DNA from: JABIDZ01 sp964402905
GTDB lineage: Archaea > Iainarchaeota > Iainarchaeia > Iainarchaeales > JAAZKV01
Assembly: GCA_964402905.1 (NCBI GenBank)
Contig: CAYODU010000023.1
Span: 1-10,386 of the forward strand
Length of the DNA stretch: 10,386 nucleotides
Direction of reading: 5' to 3'
Shown here: piece by piece, positions 1-6,128 of the stretch
Numbering within the stretch: the first letter of the stretch is position 1
How the letters are laid out: the number at the start of each line of letters is the position of its first letter
Notes under the pieces: model-generated
Databases searched by the model: none
The model's input: the letters and a program-made list of their open reading frames with translations, nothing else
What the model was told of the DNA's origin: nothing
Made by a program: the position numbers and the translations under genes

Positions 1-204
1 GTATTTGACCAAGCCCCTAATTTACTAGAGGAAGAACTTATTGCTTCGGGGTTGCCACTACTTAAAAGAAGAGAAACAACTACTAGAGAAATCACAATAA
101 CTATTGCTATGATAACTAAGTACTCTAAAGTACCCTGTGCTTTGGTAAGAGGCATATGCAAAAAAGAGAGAATGAGTATAATAATCTATTTAAAGAAAAA
201 ATAA
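1..204 (+). CDS. C-terminal fragment of an unidentified protein
   Basis: Frame 1 is open from the left edge for 67 codons to a TAA at 202-204, while the other two forward frames hit stops within the first 30 bases. In such AT-rich DNA this supports a real gene whose start lies outside the window. The visible tail is mixed and basic: an acidic/leucine stretch (NLLEEELIASGLPLLKRR), a hydrophobic segment, a VPCALVRG motif and a lysine-rich end. I do not recognise the family. It converges on the thermosome gene, with about 205 bases of A-rich DNA between. Confidence 0.5.
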   Translation, partial: VFDQAPNLLEEELIASGLPLLKRRETTTREITITIAMITKYSKVPCALVRGICKKERMSIIIYLKKK

Positions 205-244
205 AAAAATAATTTTAAGAAATACTAAAACTAAGCAAAAGAAT

Positions 245-261
245 AAAAAAAAGAAAAAAAA
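245..261 (-). terminator. Oligo-T terminator of the thermosome gene
   Basis: Two runs of eight A separated by one G on the plus strand read as U8-C-U8 in the thermosome transcript, about 150 bases after its stop. Oligo-U tracts are the usual archaeal intrinsic termination signal. Further A-runs at 200-210 and 289-296 could also contribute. Confidence 0.4.
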
Positions 262-297
262 TATTATTAGCAAATATACAAATCTAATAAAAAAAAT

Positions 298-328
298 AGA
301 AAAGAGAATCAGCAAATTTTTCTTTTCT
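298..328. repeat. Small inverted repeat between convergent genes
   Basis: AGAAAAGA at 298-305 is the exact reverse complement of TCTTTTCT at 321-328, with a 15-base loop. It lies between two convergent genes, so it may act in termination. Such A/T-rich matches also arise by chance. Confidence 0.2.
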
Positions 329-409
329 TGCCAATCCTCTAAAGAATTACTTTTTATCTCAAATTAAATTAACTCAACTTTCATTGGTTTCGTTATTTTT
401 GTGATTTTT

Positions 410-2044
410 TTACATCATATCCATTCCGCCACCGGGAGGCATTCCTGGCATCCCTCGTGGAGCTGATTTAGAAGAACCAAGAATAATATCATCAATTCTC
501 AAAATCATTTCTGCTACTTCACTAGCAGAATTAATTGCTTGTATTTTTACTTGCAACGGTTCAAGTACGTGTGAGTTCTTCATATCTTCTATTTTTCCCT
601 TGTAAACATTTACTCCAACGCACTTACCCTCTTTTTTTGTGTGCTTGCTTCTAAGTTCTACAAGCGCATCAATTGGATCCATTCCTGCTGTTTCTGCAAG
701 TGTTCGCGGAATTATTTCAAGTGAATCAGCGAAAGCTTCTATTGCTAATTGTTCTCTTCCACCAATTGTTTTTGCATAGTCCCGCAATTTTAGTGCTACT
801 TCCATTTCACATGAACCTGCTCCAACAAGAATCTTTCCTGTTCTCAGTGCAGATGCTACAGAACCAATAGCGTCAACCAAAGCTCTCTCTGCTTCATCAA
901 CAATGTGTTCTGTTCCGCCTCTTATCAAAATAGAAACGCTTCTGGGATTCTTACATCCTTCAACGAAAACCATTGCATCTCCAGCAACTTTTTTCTCAAA
1001 AACTTTTCCAGCAAAACCAAGGTCCTTTGAAGAAAGTTCTTTTATTGTTGTTACTGTTGTAGCACCAGTTGCTCTTGCAAGTGCATCCATATCAGATTTT
1101 TTTACTCTGCGCACAGCAATAATTTTTTCTTTTGCAAGGTAGTGCTGTGCTAAGTCATCAATTCCTTTTTGTGTTAAAACAACATTAGCCCCAGAAGATT
1201 TTATTTTTTCAACCATATCTTTTAGTTGTTTTTCTTCTTGGTCAATAAATGCTTGTAACTGTTCAGGAGTATTAATCTCTATTTTTGCATCGCTTTCAGG
1301 TTCTCTTATTTCAAGAGCAACATCAAGCAAAGCTATCTTTGCATTTTCTGTGTGACGAGGCATTCCCGCATGAACAATTTCTTTGTCAATAACTATTCCG
1401 GAAATTAATTGAGTGTCTTTTAGTGAACCACCGGTTTTTTTCTCAAGCTTAATATTATCCTGATCAATAACCATCTTACCTTCTTCTTTATCAGCAATAC
1501 TTGAGATTGCATCCACTACAATGTCAGCTAATTCTTCTGCTGATTCAGCAGCTTTTCCTGTCATTGAAGTATAAGCAATTATTTTTAGATTTTTTTTATC
1601 TTTAAAATCAATTGGATCAGCTGCATCATCGTAAAATTGCTTAGCTTTCTGAGCTGCCATTCTATAACCATTAATTATTATGCTTGGGTGAATAGAATCA
1701 TCTAAAAGTTTTTCTGCTTTTTCCAAAAAAGTTCCTGCCAAAACAACTGCAGTTGTTGTTCCATCTCCAACTTCTTCGTCTTGTGTTTTAGCTACATCAA
1801 CCATCATTTTTCCAACTGGGTGTTCTATAGCCATTTCACTCAAAATAGTTGCTCCATCATTAGAAATTATTACATCTCCAAGATCATCAACAATCATTTT
1901 ATCCATTCCTTTTGGACCAAGAGTTGATTTAATCGCTTGAGCAACTGCTCTAGCAATAAGAATATTCATTCTTTGGGCGTCCTTACCCCTTGTTCGTCTA
2001 GTTCCCTCTCCCATAAACGCATTTTCCTGTTGTTGTTCAGCCAT
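410..2044 (-). CDS. thsA: Thermosome subunit (group II chaperonin)
   Basis: This cytosolic ATP-driven protein-folding chaperonin forms double-ring assemblies with a built-in lid. At 544 residues it is full length for the family. The ATP site is intact: LGPKGMDKM at 42-50, NDGATIL at 62-68, GDGTTT at 93-98, and the catalytic Asp at 391 in ERALVDA. The C-terminal equatorial segment has VGAGSCEME near 407-414 and EVAEMILRIDDII near 509-521. The Gly/Met-rich tail (GMPGMPPGGGMDMM) is typical. The ATG at 2044 is chosen because GGTGAG sits four bases before it; an in-frame GTG at 2056 overlaps that ribosome site and would add MVSF. The gene is divergent from the kinase and has its own TATA-like box. 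Whether the genome has further subunits cannot be seen, so the 'A' in the symbol is nominal. Confidence 0.97.
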   Translation of the reverse strand: MAEQQQENAFMGEGTRRTRGKDAQRMNILIARAVAQAIKSTLGPKGMDKMIVDDLGDVIISNDGATILSEMAIEHPVGKMMVDVAKTQDEEVGDGTTTAVVLAGTFLEKAEKLLDDSIHPSIIINGYRMAAQKAKQFYDDAADPIDFKDKKNLKIIAYTSMTGKAAESAEELADIVVDAISSIADKEEGKMVIDQDNIKLEKKTGGSLKDTQLISGIVIDKEIVHAGMPRHTENAKIALLDVALEIREPESDAKIEINTPEQLQAFIDQEEKQLKDMVEKIKSSGANVVLTQKGIDDLAQHYLAKEKIIAVRRVKKSDMDALARATGATTVTTIKELSSKDLGFAGKVFEKKVAGDAMVFVEGCKNPRSVSILIRGGTEHIVDEAERALVDAIGSVASALRTGKILVGAGSCEMEVALKLRDYAKTIGGREQLAIEAFADSLEIIPRTLAETAGMDPIDALVELRSKHTKKEGKCVGVNVYKGKIEDMKNSHVLEPLQVKIQAINSASEVAEMILRIDDIILGSSKSAPRGMPGMPPGGGMDMM

Positions 2045-2048
2045 AAAA

Positions 2049-2054
2049 CTCACC
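2049..2054 (-). promoter_or_regulatory. Ribosome-binding site of the thermosome gene
   Basis: GGTGAG lies four bases upstream of ATG 2044 and can pair with the CACC core of the archaeal 16S rRNA 3' end. An AGGAG lies just upstream at 2056-2060. This favours ATG 2044 over GTG 2056. Confidence 0.55.
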
Positions 2055-2099
2055 ACTCCTCAAAAATAGTTATACTAAAGAAATTAGGGCTAAAAAAGG

Positions 2100-2108
2100 A
2101 ATATAAAT
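2100..2108 (-). promoter_or_regulatory. TATA-like box for the thermosome gene
   Basis: Reads ATTTATATT on the minus strand, preceded by a purine-rich AAAAAG that could serve as the TFB-recognition element. Initiation about 25 bases on, near 2079, would give a leader of roughly 35 bases containing the GGTGAG site. Confidence 0.5.
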
Positions 2109-2209
2109 CTTTTTGTGCAGTGCTCAAAGAAAAAAAAGCTCTAAAAGCAAAGAAAATATGTATAAAGCCCAAAATAACAAAATATTGAAAAAGCAGAATT
2201 GGATAAAAG

Positions 2210-2216
2210 TATATTA
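2210..2216 (+). promoter_or_regulatory. TATA-like box for the kinase gene
   Basis: TATATTA follows the purine-rich GGATAAAAG. Initiation about 25 bases downstream would fall near 2238, only some 10 bases before ATG 2248. No Shine-Dalgarno-like motif precedes that ATG, consistent with a nearly leaderless transcript. Confidence 0.4.
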
Positions 2217-2247
2217 CTTTAAAGAAACAAAGCCCCAACACTTTTTC

Positions 2248-2850
2248 ATGAAATACGAAAAATTAAAGCAGATTGCAAAGGGTTGGAGCTCTTATATCTG
2301 GCTCGCAAAAATAAAAGGAAAAATTGTTGTTTTAAAAGAAGTGAGGGAAAAGAGTAATAGAAAAAATCTTGCAAAAAGAGAAGGAGAAATGCTCGCAATG
2401 GCGAACAGTGCAGGCATAGGCCCGCAGATAATTGAAGTGAATTACAAAGAAAATTTTGTTGTAATGGAATTTATTGAAGGGCAAAAATTTTTTGATTTTG
2501 TTTTAGGAAAAGAATTTGAAAAAGCTAGCAAAGAACAGATTTATCATCTTGTAAAAGAACTTTTTCGCCAGTGTATTATACTTGACAAAATTGGTTTGAG
2601 ACACACACAACTCCAAGTGGGAAAAAATATTTTAATTAAAACAATTAAAGCACACAATGCAAAAGAAGAAGAAAAATTTGTTTTGATAGAAGAAAAAACA
2701 AAATTTGTTCCTGTTATAATTGATTTTGAAAAAGCTTCTGTGAAAATGGGTTGCCATAAAAATGTTGGACAATTGCTAAGCATGTTATTCTATAACCCAA
2801 ACGGTTTAATCGCAAAAAAAGTAAGGGAAAAGTTAGATGTAAAATTGTAA
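2248..2850 (+). CDS. Small predicted Ser/Thr protein kinase (COG2112-like)
   Basis: The 200-residue single-domain protein has a protein-kinase layout: loop IAKGWSSYIWLA at 8-19, lysine K30 in VVLK, candidate alpha-C acidic residues E45/E47, hinge VVMEFIEG at 71-78, a catalytic-loop equivalent RHTQL at 118-122 with N127, and metal-binding D159 in IIDFEKAS. The Asp expected in the HxD motif is Gln (Q121). It resembles small archaeal RIO/Bud32-related kinases, and from memory best fits the COG2112 'predicted Ser/Thr kinase' group, where this position also departs from Asp. It is not a canonical Bud32. Substrate is unknown. The frame is open back to TTG 2113, but that segment is low-complexity and covers the likely promoter. 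The gene is divergent from the thermosome and ends at a shared convergent terminator. Confidence 0.75.
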   Translation: MKYEKLKQIAKGWSSYIWLAKIKGKIVVLKEVREKSNRKNLAKREGEMLAMANSAGIGPQIIEVNYKENFVVMEFIEGQKFFDFVLGKEFEKASKEQIYHLVKELFRQCIILDKIGLRHTQLQVGKNILIKTIKAHNAKEEEKFVLIEEKTKFVPVIIDFEKASVKMGCHKNVGQLLSMLFYNPNGLIAKKVREKLDVKL

Positions 2851-2896
2851 AGAGACAAAAATATAAGAAAAAAATAAAAGAAAAAAGAATAAGCGA

Positions 2897-2923
2897 AAAT
2901 TAAAATTTTAATTTACTTTTTTT
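2897..2923. terminator. Palindrome and T-run between convergent genes
   Basis: A perfect 18-bp palindrome (AAATTAAAATTTTAATTT, 2897-2914) is followed on the plus strand by T7 at 2917-2923, which would end the kinase transcript. On the minus strand the A-rich DNA at 2859-2890 supplies T-runs to end the histone-fold gene. The palindrome is all A/T, so its hairpin would be weak and the T-runs probably matter more. Confidence 0.45.
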
Positions 2924-3692
2924 AAAGCTTGAATTTTCTTTCTATTTCGCTTGTAAGTATTGCACAAGCAGTTTTCATTGATTCCATTTGTTGGATAATC
3001 CTTTCTTTCTCAAGTTCAATTTCTGAAATGGCTTCATAAGGTTCTATTGCATCTTTGAACATGCTTCTATCAATATAAGGATAAGAATAGGAATCCATTT
3101 TTTTTGATACTCTTGCAACTACTCTTCCAAGCCAAACATTCAAACCTTTTTTTACTGGACCCTTAATTGTTTTTCCACTATCAAGACTTTTTCTTAATTT
3201 ATTTGTGATAGTTGCTTTTGGAAAAGGAAGTTCTTCATCAAGATTCATTGAAAATGCTTTTTGTTTTGCATCAGAATCAATTTTGTTTATTATTGAATCA
3301 CATTCCTTTGAAATTAAACTAATTTTTTTTACTAAATCATTTCTTTCTGAGTCAATATCTTGTATACTTTCATAAGGCGCAATAGCCTCTTTTAGCATAT
3401 CATAATTAACAAAAGTATAGGGCTGTGAGTTCATTTTTGAAGCAATTTTTTCTATCAGAGAAGCAACCCACAAATTCATTTCATCTTTAACAGTACCCTT
3501 TATTTGTTTTCCTTTTGAAACATTTTTTCTTACAAGATTAGTTATAGTGGCTCTTGGGAAAGGCAGTTTTGCCTCATTTTCTACAGAATTATCGCTTATT
3601 TCGCTGTTTTCTGCTTCTTCTTCGGCTTCTTCCAATAAGTCATCAGCTTGATTTTCCCCTACTTGCCCCTCTTTTATTTCATCATTTTCCAC
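2922..3692 (-). CDS. Tandem histone-fold protein with coiled coils
   Basis: The protein is two copies of one module. With numbering from GTG 3701 (259 residues), residues 46-141 and 158-253 align without gaps over 96 positions with 36 identities, 31 of them in the first 66. Each begins LPFP(R/K)ATITN, then IKG.V, N.W, KM and AI.PYE. I read this as a histone fold: LPFPxATIT..(L/V)RK resembles helix 1 of archaeal histones and NF-YB, the central IKG.VK...N.W helix resembles helix 2, and the end resembles helix 3. Each fold is followed by about 30 residues of likely coiled coil. The archaeal-histone R-T/D pair after helix 2 is mostly absent, and the N-terminus (5-45) is Asp/Glu-rich. It could form its own intramolecular histone pair and bind or bridge DNA. 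GTG 3692 has GGTGAT four bases upstream; GTG 3701 is the alternative. Duplication is certain; fold assignment is inference. Confidence 0.7.
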   Translation of the reverse strand: MENDEIKEGQVGENQADDLLEEAEEEAENSEISDNSVENEAKLPFPRATITNLVRKNVSKGKQIKGTVKDEMNLWVASLIEKIASKMNSQPYTFVNYDMLKEAIAPYESIQDIDSERNDLVKKISLISKECDSIINKIDSDAKQKAFSMNLDEELPFPKATITNKLRKSLDSGKTIKGPVKKGLNVWLGRVVARVSKKMDSYSYPYIDRSMFKDAIEPYEAISEIELEKERIIQQMESMKTACAILTSEIERKFKL

Positions 3693-3696
3693 ACCA

Positions 3697-3702
3697 ATCA
3701 CC
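3697..3702 (-). promoter_or_regulatory. Ribosome-binding site of the histone-fold gene
   Basis: GGTGAT ends four bases before GTG 3692 and overlaps GTG 3701, which makes the downstream GTG the more likely initiator. The spacing matches that of the thermosome gene. Confidence 0.5.
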
Positions 3703-3742
3703 CAAATAATATGCCTTAATACATGAAATTTGTTGCGTTGTG

Positions 3743-3750
3743 AATAAAAA
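3743..3750 (-). promoter_or_regulatory. Possible TATA-like box for the histone-fold gene
   Basis: TTTTTATT on the minus strand lies about 50 bases before GTG 3692, predicting initiation near 3720 and a leader of about 28 bases. It is a weak match in a short spacer, so read-through from the upstream minus-strand genes is also possible. Confidence 0.3.
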
Positions 3751-3758
3751 GGTATGCG

Positions 3759-3764
3759 AAAAAA
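3759..3764 (-). terminator. Possible oligo-T terminator after the coiled-coil gene
   Basis: A6 on the plus strand reads as U6 about 28 bases after the stop at 3792. It follows two copies of a 9-base direct repeat, GTGCTTTGA, at 3765-3773 and 3781-3789, spaced 16 bases apart. Confidence 0.25.
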
Positions 3765-3791
3765 GTGCTTTGAAAAGGCAGTGCTTTGATT

Positions 3792-4436
3792 TTAACCAAC
3801 AATACTTGCAAACATTAGTGTTATACTTGCAAGAACCATTATCGCTATCATAAGTATTTGTGCGTTATCAATTTTTGAGAAATTAATCAATAACAACAAA
3901 ATTGATAGTATCAAAAGAACTGCGCCAAGCCCAAGCATAACATAAGAAAAAAACATTGATTTTTTTCTGAACTTATGCACTTTTAACTGTTCAACATCAA
4001 GCTCCATTTGGGATATTCTTTCATTGATTGAATCAAGTGCGATTTTTACCATTGAAACGGTTTTTTGCGAACCCCCAATTAGTTTGTTTACTCTATCCTC
4101 AAAACCTTTTGATTGTTCAATAACATCAGTCTTTACTTCATCAAGCTGTTGCAAAGCAATTGTTTTTACATTTGCCTTTTGCTCTTGCTCTATCTCACCC
4201 AAATCCTTGTGAATTAATTCCTCAAAATCTTTTTTCTGTGCAACAAATTCTTCTTTTACTAAAGAATTAATTTCTTTTTTTAGAAGAGTAAAAGTATCTG
4301 CTTCAGCAATAAGCAAAAGTTTTTTTGCCTGTTCATCATTAACTCCCAAATCCTTTAAAGTAGATATAATGGTTTCTTGGGATTGCCCCTCCTGAACCAT
4401 TTTTTGTATTACATCAATAATAGATTCGTTAACCAT
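3792..4436 (-). CDS. Coiled-coil protein with C-terminal membrane hairpin
   Basis: I do not recognise a named family. From ATG 4436 the product has 214 residues in three parts. Residues 1-45 form a helical module (MVQEGQSQETIISTLKDLGV, then EQAKKLL) of the kind 'Gly-x-Ser-x-Glu-x-Ile...Leu-x-x-x-Gly', reminiscent of small UBA- or SHOCT-like helical bundles. Residues about 50-155 are Glu/Lys/Gln-rich and look like a long coiled coil, interrupted by GG at 121-122. Residues 161-185 and 192-214 are two hydrophobic helices joined by a short NFSKIDN loop, and the protein ends right after the second. This predicts a membrane-anchored cytoplasmic rod, with the basic KFRKKS before the first helix retained inside. 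GTGAT lies three bases before ATG 4436; a TTG at 4448 would add MCDW. Confidence 0.8.
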   Translation of the reverse strand: MVNESIIDVIQKMVQEGQSQETIISTLKDLGVNDEQAKKLLLIAEADTFTLLKKEINSLVKEEFVAQKKDFEELIHKDLGEIEQEQKANVKTIALQQLDEVKTDVIEQSKGFEDRVNKLIGGSQKTVSMVKIALDSINERISQMELDVEQLKVHKFRKKSMFFSYVMLGLGAVLLILSILLLLINFSKIDNAQILMIAIMVLASITLMFASIVG

Positions 4437-4439
4437 CCA

Positions 4440-4444
4440 ATCAC
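4440..4444 (-). promoter_or_regulatory. Ribosome-binding site of the coiled-coil gene
   Basis: GTGAT lies three bases before ATG 4436. It overlaps the coding region that would follow the alternative TTG 4448, and so favours the ATG. Confidence 0.45.
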
Positions 4445-4484
4445 ACAAAACTTTTTAACATTAAAAAATTCATAATACCCTACA

Positions 4485-4493
4485 CATATATAC
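4485..4493 (-). promoter_or_regulatory. TATA-like box for the coiled-coil gene
   Basis: GTATATATG on the minus strand is about 50 bases before ATG 4436, predicting initiation near 4464 and a leader of roughly 28 bases that would include the GTGAT site. Confidence 0.45.
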
Positions 4494-4502
4494 ACTAATC
4501 AT

Positions 4503-5186
4503 TTATTTAATATCCACTGCATAAGATGAGTCCTGAACAAGAGTTCCAACTTTCAATGTAAATTTCAAAACAGCCTGACCTTTTTTAATCGGAGTCAAAG
4601 GAGTATTAATAAATTTACAATCACCAATATCAAGCGAAATTGTTCTTGGAACAAAATCGTCTCTGAAAAAATTTCCTTCAGCTGATTCAATCCAATAAAC
4701 TTCAAACAAAGGGCTGTTTGAAACATTACACAATTTTACAAGCATGTTATATGTTTGATCTATATTCATTTGACTTGTTAATTGGACCTCAACATTAACA
4801 GGACGAATAGTTGATTCGTCGAGATTAAAGTAAAGGTGCTGTGTTTTATTTGAAGGAGCACTCAAATAAACATCATAAAGAAGTTTTTCAGAGATAGGCA
4901 ATTCGCCCACAATAAGTTCAAACTTTTGCTGTGGAGCAAGATCAGGAACCTGTGCTCTTCTTTCTTGATCCGGCATCGAAATCAAAACGCTCGCCCCTCT
5001 GACATAGTGGTTCGAGGTATTATAAATTTCAAGTTTTAAAACAACTTTATCATTCATTACAGAAACTGATGAATCAATAATTTCTAAGTCCTGTGAAAAT
5101 GAAAATAAAAATACTATTGAAAAAAAGACAAGTGCAAAAATTATTATAAAGAAAGAATAAACTCTCCTCCGAGAAGTATAAACCAT
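4503..5186 (-). CDS. Membrane-anchored surface protein with beta-sandwich-like domains
   Basis: The 227-residue protein starts with a basic patch (SRRR, 5-8) and one hydrophobic helix (about 10-31), so it is an uncleaved signal anchor with the rest outside the cell. Residues 32-122 alternate beta-strand-like segments (VVLKLEIYNTSNHYVRGASV, then a PDLAPQQKFELIVG turn) in the manner of CARDB/Ig-like adhesion domains. Residues 128-227 form a second beta-rich region with two cysteines (C153, C190) that could form a disulphide. N56, N113 and N154 lie in N-glycosylation sequons. No enzymatic motif is visible. The position beside the pilus operon hints at a minor pilus or cell-surface component, which is inference. 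ATG 5186 has no ribosome site, but a TATA-like box lies about 28 bases upstream, so its mRNA is probably leaderless. Confidence 0.75.
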   Translation of the reverse strand: MVYTSRRRVYSFFIIIFALVFFSIVFLFSFSQDLEIIDSSVSVMNDKVVLKLEIYNTSNHYVRGASVLISMPDQERRAQVPDLAPQQKFELIVGELPISEKLLYDVYLSAPSNKTQHLYFNLDESTIRPVNVEVQLTSQMNIDQTYNMLVKLCNVSNSPLFEVYWIESAEGNFFRDDFVPRTISLDIGDCKFINTPLTPIKKGQAVLKFTLKVGTLVQDSSYAVDIK

Positions 5187-5208
5187 ATTATAGTTTAACT
5201 AAAAGCAG

Positions 5209-5220
5209 TATTTAATATTT
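5209..5220 (-). promoter_or_regulatory. TATA-like box for the surface-protein gene
   Basis: AAATATTAAATA on the minus strand is centred about 28 bases before ATG 5186, placing the expected transcription start at or next to the start codon. The intervening bases contain no ribosome site. Confidence 0.45.
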
Positions 5221-5233
5221 GTGTATTGCCGTA

Positions 5234-5968
5234 TCACTCAGATTTCTTAATTTCAACAAAATTATCAAAGAATTGACTGAGTTTTGGAACAAGACTCTTT
5301 TTATTTAAGATGTAAAAACAATCAATTTTATTCTTGCGCATTATTTTTGCAACCGAATAAATAAACTTAAATATCACAATTTCCGAGTGATAAAGTTCAA
5401 GAACATTTAAAGAATCAAATATGAAAACTATTTCTTTTTCTTTTTCAATTAAATTAATTATCCTTATTTGGATTTGTGTCAGATTCCTAAGTGAATCAAC
5501 AAAAAGAATTTTCTCTGTTTCCTTTGTATCAGAAAGGTTTTTCGAGACCGCGTCAATTATGTAAAAATCACTACTAATATGTGATTCAGAAAGCATTTTC
5601 TGCATTGATTTATAATTAGTTGATGTCAAAATTAATACAGGAAACTTTTTTTCAATTGAAACTTTTTTCAGAACAGAAATCATCACATCAAAATTGTTTT
5701 CTGCATTGCAAAGAATCAATGCTTGCCCATATGGAGCTGAAGGAAAATTTCTTGATATTTCACTGGATATTTTTCTTTCTTTAGATAGAAAACCTTGTAA
5801 TTCATCAAAACGCGAAGCTTCTTTTTCAACATGTGAAGAAACCTTTTTCTTATCAGAAAGCAAATCATCAAAATTCAAAGAATTTTCTTCAGAATGTTTA
5901 GAAACTATTTTCTTATTTGAAAGCAAATCTTCAAGCTCTTGCATTGCTTCTTTTACACTTTTTTGCAT
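5234..5968 (-). CDS. RecA/KaiC-like domain protein lacking a P-loop
   Basis: The 244-residue protein has an N-terminal region (about 12-74) of three imperfect 21-residue repeats, then a domain from about 80 to 244 with the strand order of RecA/KaiC-like ATPases: ALILCNAENN at 83-92, VLILTSTNY at 111-119, ILFVDSL at 154-160, a Walker B-like IVFIFDSLNVLE at 180-191, and IDCFYIL at 215-221. Where Walker A (GxxxxGKT) is expected there is only CNAENNFD, so ATP binding is doubtful. Archaea have other P-loop-less KaiC relatives (DUF835-like), and FlaH of the archaellum is a KaiC-like partner of the secretion ATPase. Divergent placement next to such an ATPase makes a similar role possible. ATG 5968 is chosen because a TATA-like box lies 26 bases upstream; starting at 6040 would add 24 residues across that promoter. 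Confidence 0.7.
   Translation of the reverse strand: MQKSVKEAMQELEDLLSNKKIVSKHSEENSLNFDDLLSDKKKVSSHVEKEASRFDELQGFLSKERKISSEISRNFPSAPYGQALILCNAENNFDVMISVLKKVSIEKKFPVLILTSTNYKSMQKMLSESHISSDFYIIDAVSKNLSDTKETEKILFVDSLRNLTQIQIRIINLIEKEKEIVFIFDSLNVLELYHSEIVIFKFIYSVAKIMRKNKIDCFYILNKKSLVPKLSQFFDNFVEIKKSE
5747..5935 (-). repeat. Three 63-base coding repeats in the RecA-like gene
   Basis: Residues 12-32, 33-53 and 54-74 repeat a pattern of two acidic residues, LLS(N/D)KK, a hydrophobic residue, then S and H (LEDLLSNKKIVSKH, FDDLLSDKKKVSSH, FDELQGFLSKERKISSE). The first two copies are also close at DNA level (shared GAAAGCAAAT on the plus strand near 5857 and 5920); the third has diverged. Confidence 0.7.
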
Positions 5969-5990
5969 GCAATAATAATGAATAAAGTTA

Positions 5991-5998
5991 TTATTAAA
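5991..5998 (-). promoter_or_regulatory. TATA-like box for the RecA-like gene
   Basis: TTTAATAA on the minus strand is centred 26 bases before ATG 5968, with no ribosome site between. This implies a leaderless transcript and supports that start. Confidence 0.4.
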
Positions 5999-6087
5999 GT
6001 TAATAGTAAGCAAAAAAATTATTTCTATAAAAAGAAACAAGAGAAGCTATTTTTCAGCTAAAGACAAATTATTAAACAAGAATGAAG

Positions 6088-6096
6088 TAATTATAA
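6088..6096 (+). promoter_or_regulatory. Possible TATA-like box for the pilus operon
   Basis: TAATTATAA lies about 40 bases before the ATPase start, predicting initiation near 6117 and a short leader containing AAGGTG. The AT-rich divergent spacer offers other candidates (for example AAATTATTAAA near 6067), so the choice is uncertain. Confidence 0.3.
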
Positions 6097-6128
6097 CAGA
6101 ATTGTAATCGTTTTCCTAGTCGAAAAAA

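Noticed and set aside
118..171. Similarity of the VPCALVRG motif to the end of F420-0:L-glutamate ligase (CofE)
   Set aside because: Only a short hydrophobic-VRG match; the surrounding residues do not fit the family.
205..409. Possible small RNA gene in the left convergent spacer
   Set aside because: Very A-rich with no stable GC stem, promoter or RNA signature beyond one short A/T inverted repeat.
673..1142. Plus-strand open frames inside the thermosome gene
   Set aside because: Shadows of a clearly identified full-length chaperonin on the other strand, with no independent start signals.
2113..2247. 45-residue N-terminal extension of the kinase from TTG 2113
   Set aside because: Lys/Ser/Asn-rich sequence without kinase features that overlaps the likely kinase promoter. 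ATG 2248 begins just before the conserved loop.
2248..2850. Assignment of the kinase as Bud32 of the KEOPS complex
   Set aside because: Bud32 carries HGDLTTSN-type catalytic residues, while this protein has RHTQLQVGKN and is not next to Kae1.
5969..6040. 24-residue hydrophobic N-terminal extension of the RecA-like protein, which could pass for a signal anchor
   Set aside because: It covers the AT-rich promoter region, with a TATA-like box 26 bases before ATG 5968. The Phe/Ile/Asn composition is what such DNA encodes by chance, and the rest of the protein looks cytoplasmic.
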